DNA from: Hoskinsella mucinilytica
GTDB taxonomy: Bacteria; Bacillota_I; Bacilli_A; Erysipelotrichales; Erysipelotrichaceae
Assembly (NCBI RefSeq): GCF_045223415.1
Contig: NZ_JBEQZJ010000019.1
Location: 1 to 64,000 of the forward strand
Direction of reading: 5' to 3'
DNA length: 64,000 bases
Shown piece after piece: positions 36,712-46,500 of the stretch (positions are counted from its first letter, which is position 1; every line of letters begins with the position of its first letter). The notes beneath the pieces were generated by a model. It searched no databases, was not told the origin of the DNA, and saw only the letters and a list, made by a program, of their open reading frames with translations. The position numbers were made by a program, and so were the translations under genes.

Positions 36712-38022
36712 TTATGATTTTTCATAAAATAAACGATGAATGGCATGAACTACTCCATCATCCTCATTACTAGATATCATCTCTGCATGCGCCAATATTT
36801 CTTTTTTCGCATTTTTTACAGCAAAGCTACGATCTGCCCATCCCATCAAAGGCAAGTCCTCTAGATCATCACCAAATACATATACTCGATGAAAGGAATG
36901 CTCTTGTTTTAAGCTTTCTACTGCTTGTTTCTTTCCTGCATCTTTTTGATAAATATCGATTTTAGAATATCCCGGATGTTGTTGATCCAAGGTGATGACA
37001 ATATGCAATTCATCATAACTTCTAGAGGTTTTTATGCTTTCATATAATTGATGAATGATGGCTGTTTCATGTATGGCATGTAGATAAATCGCTGATTGCT
37101 CTTTGGGAAAGTTACTGCATACATAATTTTTATAAGGCGTTTTTCTATGTGTATGATACATATCTTCTTCTACAGGATTTTGAAAACCTTGATAGTATAC
37201 ATGTAGCATATGATGAACGATCGTATGTATAAAGCAATTAACCTGTGCTTCTTCAAAAAGCATAAGGACTTCTTCTAAACACTGGTTTGGTATCACTTTA
37301 CAATGATGATATTCCTGATGATGAATGTCAAACATTGCTGCCCCATTCATTGTAATCATGGGTAAAGTGAAAGGAATATCTTGAAGCATCGGTAAAAAAG
37401 AGGAAGGTGTTTGTGCTGTCGCAATGGTGATCTGAGCCCCTTGTTCCAATAGTTGTTTAAGTCTGACCTTTGTATAAGCACTTAATTCTCCTTTTTCATT
37501 TAATAACGTATGATCCAAATCACTCACAAATAAAATATCTTGATTTCGATGGCGATAGAAATGTATTGTATTCAATCCCAATGCAACAAAAATTCCGATC
37601 AAGGTATCAATGATACGATTGAACGCAAATACATAAGGTTCGATATCCATCGCATGGGATATGGTAACACTCATAAACACAACACAAGAAATATAAGATG
37701 CAGATGTCATCTTCAATAAAACCGTACTATAAATGATAGGAATGATCATGAGTGATATGAATAGATAGCGAAGAAATAAGGTATCCATCACCAATAGATT
37801 TTTCTCCACAATCAGAACAAACATTCCACAAATTCCACCAAGCAAGGTCCCTTTCACTCGATTGATAGCAACACGTTTGCTATTTTTTACATCTTGTTGT
37901 ATACATAAAACAGCCGCAATACATGAATAGAATACGATTCCTTCCGGACGAAGAAATGATATAAGAAAACAGATCATAACAGCCATACTTGATTTGATAA
38001 TTCTCATTCCTATTTTCGGCAT
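36712..38022 (-). CDS. FUSC-like membrane domain fused to a Cof-type HAD phosphatase
   Basis: 436 residues in one continuous frame. Residues 1-155 hold five or six hydrophobic segments and resemble the aromatic-acid exporter/FUSC-like family (ArAE_1), including CIQQDVKNSKRVAINRVKGTLLG. From 163 on there is a HAD-IIB (Cof) hydrolase: nucleophile Asp168 and acid/base Asp170 in FVSDLDHTLLN, Lys in the KKQAVESL region, and GDDLEDLPLM at 384-393. Cof phosphatases act on sugar phosphates or flavin nucleotides. The phosphatase should be on the cytoplasmic side. The physiological substrate is unknown. Confidence 0.85.
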   Translation of the reverse strand: MPKIGMRIIKSSMAVMICFLISFLRPEGIVFYSCIAAVLCIQQDVKNSKRVAINRVKGTLLGGICGMFVLIVEKNLLVMDTLFLRYLFISLMIIPIIYSTVLLKMTSASYISCVVFMSVTISHAMDIEPYVFAFNRIIDTLIGIFVALGLNTIHFYRHRNQDILFVSDLDHTLLNEKGELSAYTKVRLKQLLEQGAQITIATAQTPSSFLPMLQDIPFTLPMITMNGAAMFDIHHQEYHHCKVIPNQCLEEVLMLFEEAQVNCFIHTIVHHMLHVYYQGFQNPVEEDMYHTHRKTPYKNYVCSNFPKEQSAIYLHAIHETAIIHQLYESIKTSRSYDELHIVITLDQQHPGYSKIDIYQKDAGKKQAVESLKQEHSFHRVYVFGDDLEDLPLMGWADRSFAVKNAKKEILAHAEMISSNEDDGVVHAIHRLFYEKS

Positions 38023-38082
38023 ATGCTTCCCTCCTCATTTTTCTTTCTTATTATAATGAGTTTGATTTCTCATGTAAACAAA

Positions 38083-38104
38083 AAAGCAGACGATATCTGC
38101 TTTT
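38083..38104 (-). terminator. Terminator of the P-type ATPase gene
   Basis: AAGCAGA pairs with TCTGCTT and is followed on the minus strand by six T; it overlaps the stop codon. Confidence 0.85.
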
Positions 38105-40709
38105 ATCTGATGATGTGTAAATCCTTTGCTGTTTTATAAGCTTGAATCAATAAAGTCGGTGTAATAGCAAGTCCATACATCGTAAGCAATTGAGAATAAG
38201 AAATCGTTGTGACAGAGAACAGAGAATGAAGTGTTGGTATCATAAGAATTGTGGTTAAGAAGATAAATCCGACAATGAATGCCATGATCGCATATGGATT
38301 ACTAGAAAGCTTGATATGATACAAGGAATGTTTACTTCTACAATTGAAGCCATGGAATAATCTAGCTAAGCATAAGGTGGAGAATGCCATCGTTGTAGCG
38401 ATTGCCCAACTTGTTTTTAAACCAATGAAATATGCCGCCATTGTAACTATCGCAATTAAAATTCCTTGAACACCCAGTTGTTTGATCGTTTCTTTCGTTA
38501 AGATACCTACTTTAGGATCTCTTGGTTGTTCTTTTAATACATCTTTGGTAGAACGTTCCATACCGATAGCAATGGCCGGTAAGGAATCTGTCACTAAATT
38601 GATAAATAACAAATGTACTGGTAAAAAAGGAACCTGTAATCCCAGCAAAGAGGCAGCCAGTACACAAATGATACCGGATAAATTACCACTCAGTAAATAA
38701 ATGATTGCGTTTTTAATATTCGCATAAATATTTCTTCCGGTTGCCACCGCCTTCACGATGGTCGCAAAATTGTCATCAGTCAAGATCATGCTGGCAGCAT
38801 CTTTAGAAACCTCAGTTCCCGTTATCCCCATAGCGATACCGATATCTGATTGTTTTAATGCTGGAGCATCATTGACTCCATCTCCTGTCATGGCAACAAT
38901 GTTCCCTTTCTTCTGCCATGCATTTACGATACGAATTTTATGTTCCGGAGCAACTCTCGCATAAACTTTTATCGAAGCAAGTTTCTCATCTAACTCTTCC
39001 TCACTCATAGCATCTAATTCTATACCTTCTAAACAAAGATCTCCTTGTTGATAGATACCCAATGTTTTCGCAATGCTTCTTGCGGTTACCTTATGATCTC
39101 CGGTAATCATGATTGGTGTAATACCTGCACGAAGACAATGTTCAACCGCCGTTTTACTTTCTACTCTTGGAGGATCCATCAATGAAATGAGACCGATAAA
39201 AATCAGCTCCTGCTCATCCTCAATGCTAATGCTTTGATGATTGACATTGCGATAAGCAAACCCTAATACTCGTAACCCATTTTCCGCAAACGCTTCATTT
39301 TTCTGTAAGATAGCAACCTTATCTTCTTCTGTAATATCATGAATACCATCTTCTAAATGAATTTTTGTAGACTTTTTAAGTATTTCATCACAGGCACCCT
39401 TTAATAACAAAGTGGCATTTCCATCGATCATTTGAAGTGTAGACATTAATTTTCGTTGCGAATCAAATGGATTTTCATCTATACGTTCATATTTTTTTCT
39501 TGTTGTAAGCTCATCGATATGATAAATCTCTAACAGATCCACAAGCGCTAATTCCGTTGGATCACCGATCCTTTGTTGTTCATTGGTTTGTGCATCTGTA
39601 CATAAGGCAAAGCCTAATAACATCATACGATCCAAAGGAGTTGTTTCTTTTAAAGCGGTAGCTTTGATCAATTCATGATTACGATAGATTTCTTGTGCTG
39701 TCATCTTATTTTGTGTAAGCGTTCCCGTCTTATCACTACAGATCACAGAAACACATCCAAGACTTTCCACAGAATTGATATTTTTCACAATGGCATTTTC
39801 TTTTGCCATTTGACTGGTTCCCATTGCAAGGACGATCGTTACGATGCTTGCAAGAGCTTCGGGTATGGCTGCTACCGCAAGAGCTACTGCAAACATTAAT
39901 GCATCTAATATCGCATCCCCTTGCCATACATTTAATCCAAATACCAAAATACAAATTGCGATAATTCCGATACTTAATTTTTTACTGAAATCATCCAATG
40001 TTAGCTGTAATGGAGTCTTTCGTTCTTTCGTTTGATTCATCAAGGTCGCAATTTTTCCGATTTCCGTATCCATACCGATGCCGGTAACCACACACACAGC
40101 ACGGCCATAAGTCACAAGACCACTGGAAAATACCATGTTTTTTTGATCACCTAAGCCACATTCCTGCTCTATCGCATCCACTTCTTTTTGAACGCTTTCC
40201 ACTTCTCCGGTTAGTGCACTTTCATTCACTTGTAAGGTGTAATTTTCAATGATACGTGCATCAGCACCAACAACATCACCTGCTTCTAACAGCATGATGT
40301 CCCCAACGCTCAATTCTTTGCTGGATATTTCCATTGTCTTACCATCTCGAATCACTCTAGTATGAGGAGTGGATAACTGCTTTAAGCTTTCTAAGGACTT
40401 TTGTGCTTTCACACTTTGTACAGTACCCAGAATGGCATTCATCGTAATCACCACCAAGATAACAATGGTACTTTCTAATTCCCCGGATATCATAGATACG
40501 ATCGCTGCCGCAATTAAAATCAAGACCAGTAAATCTTTAAATTGTGATAAAAAGATCATAAAGGTACTTTGTGATTTTATTTCCTCTAATTCATTATATC
40601 CATGTTGCTCCTGCCTTTTTTTCACTTCCTGTTCAGACAATCCTTGAGAAGAAGATAGCGTTGCTTTCAACGTATCTTCAACACTTTTCTGATAAAACTT
40701 TTCCTGCAT
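38103..40709 (-). CDS. P-type cation ATPase (Ca/Mn exporter type)
   Basis: 868-residue P2-type ATPase that pumps divalent cations out of the cytoplasm. The phosphorylated Asp326 is in CSDKTGTLT, the actuator loop is LTGEV, AAIPEAL in M4 carries the ion-ligand Glu284, and the hinge MTGDGVNDAPAL is present. M6 has NLVTDSLPA. Sequence alone suggests a calcium pump, but the upstream leader looks like a yybP-ykoY Mn2+ riboswitch, as seen for manganese-exporting relatives in streptococci and lactococci. Mn2+ is therefore a strong alternative substrate. AAAGGAAG precedes the ATG. Confidence 0.93.
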   Translation of the reverse strand: MQEKFYQKSVEDTLKATLSSSQGLSEQEVKKRQEQHGYNELEEIKSQSTFMIFLSQFKDLLVLILIAAAIVSMISGELESTIVILVVITMNAILGTVQSVKAQKSLESLKQLSTPHTRVIRDGKTMEISSKELSVGDIMLLEAGDVVGADARIIENYTLQVNESALTGEVESVQKEVDAIEQECGLGDQKNMVFSSGLVTYGRAVCVVTGIGMDTEIGKIATLMNQTKERKTPLQLTLDDFSKKLSIGIIAICILVFGLNVWQGDAILDALMFAVALAVAAIPEALASIVTIVLAMGTSQMAKENAIVKNINSVESLGCVSVICSDKTGTLTQNKMTAQEIYRNHELIKATALKETTPLDRMMLLGFALCTDAQTNEQQRIGDPTELALVDLLEIYHIDELTTRKKYERIDENPFDSQRKLMSTLQMIDGNATLLLKGACDEILKKSTKIHLEDGIHDITEEDKVAILQKNEAFAENGLRVLGFAYRNVNHQSISIEDEQELIFIGLISLMDPPRVESKTAVEHCLRAGITPIMITGDHKVTARSIAKTLGIYQQGDLCLEGIELDAMSEEELDEKLASIKVYARVAPEHKIRIVNAWQKKGNIVAMTGDGVNDAPALKQSDIGIAMGITGTEVSKDAASMILTDDNFATIVKAVATGRNIYANIKNAIIYLLSGNLSGIICVLAASLLGLQVPFLPVHLLFINLVTDSLPAIAIGMERSTKDVLKEQPRDPKVGILTKETIKQLGVQGILIAIVTMAAYFIGLKTSWAIATTMAFSTLCLARLFHGFNCRSKHSLYHIKLSSNPYAIMAFIVGFIFLTTILMIPTLHSLFSVTTISYSQLLTMYGLAITPTLLIQAYKTAKDLHIIR

Positions 40710-40762
40710 GTGAATACTTCCTTTCTTATTTATGCTTCTTTTCTATAGTTTTACCAGTTTTC

Positions 40763-40890
40763 CAAAATAAAAACGAGACTATAGAAAAGGTATTCTATAA
40801 GTCTCGTCATTTCAGTATCAGGCCAGAATTTTCATTCGGGTTTGTTGACCAGATTCACACAAAATCGTGCTGACTACTCCCTTATTTAGT
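40763..40890 (-). ncRNA. yybP-ykoY (Mn2+) riboswitch with terminator
   Basis: On the minus strand the leader begins AAGGGAGTAGTCAG, matching the GGGGAGUAG start of the family. It contains the pairing AGUaGUCAG/CUGAUACU, the central GGTCAACA and GGCCTGATACTGA segments, and ends ATGACGAGACTT. The last part pairs into an intrinsic terminator (GACGAGACTTATAGA with TCTATAGTCTCG, 40772-40808) followed by T5. A TATACT -10 lies at 40890-40897. Mn2+ binding would prevent termination and turn on the ATPase. I recognised the family by memory of the consensus, not by a covariance search. Confidence 0.78.
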
Positions 40891-40955
40891 ATAATGATAA
40901 CAAAACAAGCCTATTTTGTAAATGATTTTACAAAAATTAACAGTTTGTTAACAAT

Positions 40956-42590
40956 TCAGCTTTCTGCCAACAGTTTGGATAACGTTGGTATGATTTGTTT
41001 CTTTCTTGAAACCACACCATCCACAAAATAAAGATCATCCATGACATCATCCTTAAAGGCTTCTTCTACCAGCTGTGCCAATCGTCCGACAAATAAGAGG
41101 TTACTGCCTTCACCATTTACCGAAGTAAAGCACATCATCAAAACATCAAACTTATTGATTTCATTGATTGTTTTCATATAATCGATCATGTCATCACGTA
41201 TCATACGAAGCTCTTCTTGATTCGCAAGATTGATTTGTCCGATGGCAATCCTTTTTCCATTGATGTTATATTCTTTGAAATCATTATATAATATTTCAGA
41301 AGTACTACGACCTTTGATGGTAGCTACAGCACTAAACATTTCTTCTGCCATCTGATCCAAATCTAAATTCGCTATCTGTGCTAATTCTTTCGCCAATTCC
41401 TTATCTTGTCTTGTTGTTGTCGGAGAATGAAAATTCATGGTATCACTTATGATCGCACAACACATCAAGGCTGCTGTTTGTTTTTTTGGTACTACTTCTT
41501 GTTCTTTGAACATTTTTGCAATAATACTGCAAGTACTACCTATGATTTCATTTCGAAATTGTGCAGGATATGTGGTTTCTATATCACCGATTCGATGATG
41601 ATCTACGATTTCCAATACTTCGCCTTCATTCAAATGATCAATACTTTGACTTGTTTCGTTATGATCTACCAAGATAAATTTCTTTTTCGCATAGTTTAAT
41701 AAATGATAACGTGCCAAAGAACCTACAACTGCTCCATGCTTATTCAAAACCGGATAAGAACGATATCTGCTCTTACTCATTTGATGATATGCATCATCGA
41801 TATAAGCCTGATCCTGAAAAGCAATGATCTTACGGCTCATGATCAATTCTACACTTGGGCAACGATAAATTCCCCTTGCGACTTTAAACATATCCAGTTT
41901 TGTTTTGATGATATTACAATGATATTCTTTTGCCAAACGAATGACACTTTGGGATAAAATATCCACTCCGACCAAAATCAAACAAGCTGCCCCATCTGTA
42001 ATCACTCTTCGTTGTAGCTGAAGATCATCACTCAACACTACGATGGCATCCTTATAGCTTTCTTCGTTATATACAGCTTTATGACTGGTAATGATAAATA
42101 CATTTCCATTTGGACGATAGGTATCACAATGATGAACGAATTCACCACTCAATACCTTTGCGATATTTTCTACCGGAGTATTGCTCATCAATGAACGATT
42201 TGTTTCTCCGTTTTCTGTATACAATACCTTTGCGATATCTGACATTGATACCACACCAATCAGTTTTTGATCCTGATCTACCACATACAGTACCTTTGAT
42301 TTACGTGCAGATAAACGATCCCATGCTTCTTTGATGGTCTGTTCCTTATGTATTGTCAAAGGCTCATCAAAGGCCACATCATAAAGTTTTACCTTTGCAT
42401 TTTGTATATAAAGTGGTTCCTCCTTTTCAAATTTTTTCAGTAGATAATCTGTTTCTGAATTAATATCTCCAATACGTGCAGCAACAGCATCGATTCCTTT
42501 TGCTTGTTTCAATTCAGCATATGCAATAGAAGCAACAATAGAATCCGTATCAGGATTTTTATGTCCGATAATATAAATATGATCTTTCAT
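40956..42590 (-). CDS. ppaC: Manganese-dependent inorganic pyrophosphatase with CBS and DRTGG domains
   Basis: 544-residue family II pyrophosphatase hydrolysing PPi, with regulatory insertions. The DHH catalytic motif GHKNPDTDSI opens the protein. CBS1 is at about 72-130, a DRTGG domain at about 185-245, CBS2 at about 250-300, then DHNE, DHHR and the DHHA2 domain from about 440. CBS-PPases of anaerobes are inhibited by AMP/ADP and activated by diadenosine polyphosphates. Catalysis needs Mn2+ or Co2+, which is notable beside a Mn-riboswitch-controlled pump. Transcribed separately from the ATPase. Confidence 0.95.
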   Translation of the reverse strand: MKDHIYIIGHKNPDTDSIVASIAYAELKQAKGIDAVAARIGDINSETDYLLKKFEKEEPLYIQNAKVKLYDVAFDEPLTIHKEQTIKEAWDRLSARKSKVLYVVDQDQKLIGVVSMSDIAKVLYTENGETNRSLMSNTPVENIAKVLSGEFVHHCDTYRPNGNVFIITSHKAVYNEESYKDAIVVLSDDLQLQRRVITDGAACLILVGVDILSQSVIRLAKEYHCNIIKTKLDMFKVARGIYRCPSVELIMSRKIIAFQDQAYIDDAYHQMSKSRYRSYPVLNKHGAVVGSLARYHLLNYAKKKFILVDHNETSQSIDHLNEGEVLEIVDHHRIGDIETTYPAQFRNEIIGSTCSIIAKMFKEQEVVPKKQTAALMCCAIISDTMNFHSPTTTRQDKELAKELAQIANLDLDQMAEEMFSAVATIKGRSTSEILYNDFKEYNINGKRIAIGQINLANQEELRMIRDDMIDYMKTINEINKFDVLMMCFTSVNGEGSNLLFVGRLAQLVEEAFKDDVMDDLYFVDGVVSRKKQIIPTLSKLLAES

Positions 42591-42679
42591 GATGCAGTTC
42601 CTCTTTTCTTTGTTGATTCTATTATATCGTATCTATAAAGAAATCTCTACGAAAAAAGTAAGCATTTACATTTTATAAG

Positions 42680-42709
42680 AAAAAAGCACCCACTTATTCA
42701 GTGGATGCC
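42680..42709 (-). terminator. Terminator of the second amidase gene
   Basis: GGCaTCCACT pairs with AGTGGGTGCT, followed on the minus strand by six T; it overlaps the last codons. Confidence 0.8.
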
Positions 42710-43431
42710 TCCATTTGTTTTAAATCAGCATAGATTCCCTGTGCGATCTTATTAGCCAAAGCTTGTTGATTTGCCTCATTCATCAAGTAATTACGATCAT
42801 TTTCGTTCGCAAGAAATCCTGCCTCAATAAGGATTGCCGGTAATGCATTTTCCTGTAATACCTGTAATGGAGCGATATCCTGATCTTTGATTCCTCGATT
42901 TTGAGTATAATGCAATGCATCCATCTGTGCAGCTACATTTTTTGCCAGTGTAAAGCTTGCCTCATCTTTTATTTTACCCCAAATTTCAAAACCATATGGT
43001 TCACTTCCGTAATCACTTGCATTGGTATGTATCGATACAAACAGTTTTGCATTACTTGTATTAGATATCTCAACTCGTTTTGTAAGATCAGCAACCTCAT
43101 CTGCGGGCCAATTCACATCATCACTTTCTCTTGTATAAGCTACATGAACCCCTTTTTGTTCTAAAGCTTTCCCAATCTTCTTTGTCAGAGAAAGTGTGAT
43201 ATCTTTTTCATAAATATTTTCATAACTACTTCCTGTATCGTATCCACCATGTCCTGCATCAAGTATAACATCTGCTTGTGGAGTCACCAGAGATACAATG
43301 CTCCTAGTAATGGGATTATCCGGAAATACTTTCGTACATAAGATCAAAAGTACCAGCATCACAACCAATTCCGCACATAGGATGATCAAATAATGCATCG
43401 GATCTTTTCTTTTTCTTTTCTTTCTCGTCAT
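42694..43431 (-). CDS. N-acetylmuramoyl-L-alanine amidase (Amidase_3), second copy
   Basis: Zinc amidase, same architecture as the one at 19274-20005 and clearly its paralogue: basic N-terminus, one hydrophobic segment (about 15-33), then the catalytic domain with DAGHGGYDTG, the Glu ligand in NIYEKDITL, VSIHTN, and ILIEAGFLAN. No cell-wall binding repeats. I start at the ATG at 43431 (GGAG nine bases upstream); a GTG one codon earlier is possible. It probably acts on septal or nascent peptidoglycan outside the membrane. Confidence 0.93.
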   Translation of the reverse strand: MTRKKRKRKDPMHYLIILCAELVVMLVLLILCTKVFPDNPITRSIVSLVTPQADVILDAGHGGYDTGSSYENIYEKDITLSLTKKIGKALEQKGVHVAYTRESDDVNWPADEVADLTKRVEISNTSNAKLFVSIHTNASDYGSEPYGFEIWGKIKDEASFTLAKNVAAQMDALHYTQNRGIKDQDIAPLQVLQENALPAILIEAGFLANENDRNYLMNEANQQALANKIAQGIYADLKQMEASTE

Positions 43432-43507
43432 CACTACTCACTCCAAACGAGTGTATTATAACATAAAGTACTCTATAATACTTCAAATTAATTCTTACAT
43501 TTTTATG

Positions 43508-43532
43508 AAAAAAGGACCACCGAAGTGATCCT
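43508..43532 (-). terminator. Terminator of nifJ
   Basis: AAGGATCAC and GTGGTCCTT arms close a TTCG loop, followed on the minus strand by T6. Confidence 0.85.
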
Positions 43533-43544
43533 TATGATTCAAGA

Positions 43545-46500
43545 TTACATTTCTTCTTTTGCGATAGCAAGCAATCTCTTATGACGTTTCATAGCGTCTT
43601 TCTTAGTCTTCTCGAACATTTCGTAAGCTGTTTCACCTTTTACTTTAGGCAATTGGCTATAACGAGTTTCTGTCATCATGAAGTCTAACATCTTATCGTA
43701 ATCTGGCTCTTTAGAGTCGATTGTCAAAGGCTGTTCTTTTCTTGGGTCATAACGATATAGATCGAAGTAACCACACTCAACAGCTTTCGCCTGAGTTCTC
43801 TGGTGGTTAGCAAGACCGCCCTTAATACCATGTTCAGCACATGGAGAGTAAGCAAGAATCAATGATGGTCCATCATAGCTTTCAGCTTCCTTGATTGCTT
43901 TTAATGTCTGAGCTTTGTTTGCACCCATAGAGATAGAAGCAACATATACATGACCATAAGCCATAGCAATTTGTCCTAAATCTTTCTTAGCTGTTGTTTT
44001 ACCACCAGCAGCAAACTTAGCGATAGAAGCAGCCTGACTTGATTTAGAAGACTGTCCACCTGTATTTGAGTAAACCTCAGTATCCAATACCAATACGTTT
44101 ACGTTCAAATCATTTGCAAGTACATGATCCAATCCGCCGTAACCGATGTCATAAGCCCATCCGTCACCACCAACGATCCAGATAGATTTTGTAATCAAAT
44201 CTTCATCAGCCAATTCTTTTACCATAGCGATATCAGATTTAGCAGCTAATTCTTTGATTGTTGGAGCGATTTCTCTTTCAGCATCACGATCACCGTGTAC
44301 TTCAATGTATTTAGCGAATGCTTCCTTCAATGCAGGTTCAACATTTTCCATGTTGTCTTCCATTGTTTTCAGAATTCTAGATTCTTTATAGTTGTTAGCC
44401 AATGCCATACCATATCCGTATTCTGCATTGTCTTCGAATAAAGAGTTTGCCCAAGCAACACCTTCACCATTAGCATCATTTACGAATGGAGTTGATGGAG
44501 TTGATGAACAGTAAATCATAGAACATCCAGTCGCATTAGCAACTAACATATCCTTACCAAACAACTGAGATACTAGTTTGTAGTATGGAGTTTCCCCACA
44601 TCCTGGACAAGAACCAGATACTTCGAAGTAAGGCATTAAGAACTGAGAACCCTTAACAGTATCTGTTGGGAAGAATTCAGTCTTATATTCTGTGTGTTTG
44701 AATAGGTAATCTGCAAGAGGTTCCTGATCAAGTTTTTCATTGATATCAACCATTTCAAGAGCCTTGTTACCAGCTTTACCTGGACACTCAACAGCACATA
44801 ATCCACAACCTACACAGTTTGCAGGAGTAACCTGGATACGGTACTGAAGATTTTCAACACCTTTACCCATAGCAGCAATGGTCTTGAATTCCATTGGAGC
44901 ATTCTTAACTTCTTCTTCAGTCAATAAGAATGGACGAATGGTAGCATGAGGACATACGAAGCTACAAATACCACACTGGATACAGTTTTCTGGATGCCAA
45001 GTAGGTACCTGAACAGCAATGGTACGTTTTTCTTCAAATGCAACGTTGTTACGGATAGAACCATCTAATAAGAAGTCACCTGTAAATGCACTAACTGGCA
45101 TATCATAGCCTTCTAGACCATTGATAACAGCAACATGGTTATCGAAGTATTCATCACCTGTTAATTTACGACTTGCATCATATGGCAATTCAGCCCAAGA
45201 TGGGTCAACAGCGATTTCAACGATACCATCTTTACCAGCATCGATTGCTTTGTAGTTCAACTGAACAACAGCATCACCTTTTTTAGAATAAGATTTCTTA
45301 GCAGCAGCTTTCATCAAATCAACAGCTGTAGCATAAGGCATGATCTGCTCGTTTAATGCGAAGAATGCTGACTGTAGAATTGTGTTTGTTCTACGTCCCA
45401 TACCGATTTCCTGAGCGATCTTTGTAGCATTGATAATATAGAATTTCGCATGTTTTTTAGCTAACTGAGCTTTCATACGATTTGGCATATGCTCAATGAT
45501 TTCTTCTTTAGAGAATGTAGTATTCAATAAGAATGTTCCGCCTTCTTTGATATCTTTTACCATGTCATATTTGAACATGTAAGCATCTAAAGAACAAGAA
45601 ATGAAATCCGCATTTCCGATATAGTAAGTAGAGCGAATTGGTGAGTTACCGAAACGTAAGTGAGAACGAGTTACACCACCGGCTTTTTTAGAGTCATATG
45701 CAAAGTAAGCCTGTGCATACTGATCTGTGTTATCACCGATGATCTTAACTGTAGACTTGTTCGCAGATACAGTACCATCTGAACCAAGACCCCAGAATAA
45801 GCAAGAAGTATAATCTGCAGGAACTGTAAAGTTCTTATCAGCATCTAAGCTTAAGTGAGTTACATCATCGTTGATACCGATCGTAAAGCCATTCTTCATT
45901 TCATCTTTTGCCAATTCAGCAAATACAGCAGCGATGTGATATGGCTGAGTATCTTTTGATCCCATACCATAACGTCCACCGATAATTTCGATGTCTTTGT
46001 CTTTTAAAGCAGCAAGGATATCCAAGTATAAAGGTTCTCCCAATGCTCCTGTTTCTTTTGTACGGTCTAAAACAGCGATTTTCTTAACTGTTTCTGGCAA
46101 TACAGCTGTTAAATATTTTACAGAGAATGGACGATACAAGTGAACCTTGATCATACCAACTTTTTCTCCGGCAGCTGTCAATGCATCGATCGTTTCTTTT
46201 GCAGCTTCTGTAACAGAACCCATAGCAACGATAATGCGTTCAGCATCTGCAGCACCATAGTAAGTAAATGGAGCATATTCACGACCAGTGATTTCACTGA
46301 TTTTCTTCATGTAATCTGCAACGATATCAGGAATCGCATCGAAATGCTGATTTCTAGCTTCTACACCCTGGAAGAAGATATCATCGTTTTCAGCACCACC
46401 ACGAGTTACTGGGTTTGTGTGTGGATTTAATGCATTTTTACGGAATTTTGCTAATGCTTCTTTATCGATCATGTCTTTGAATACTTCTGTATCCATAACT

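Noticed and set aside
36712..38022. FUSC-HAD fusion as an assembly artefact
   Set aside because: The frame is continuous across the junction with normal codon use, no internal ribosome-binding site and no stop; kept as one gene, although comparison with relatives would settle it.
40710..40955. Short plus-strand frame running through the ATPase leader
   Set aside because: The segment folds as a riboswitch and terminator on the minus strand, which explains its conservation-like features better than coding.
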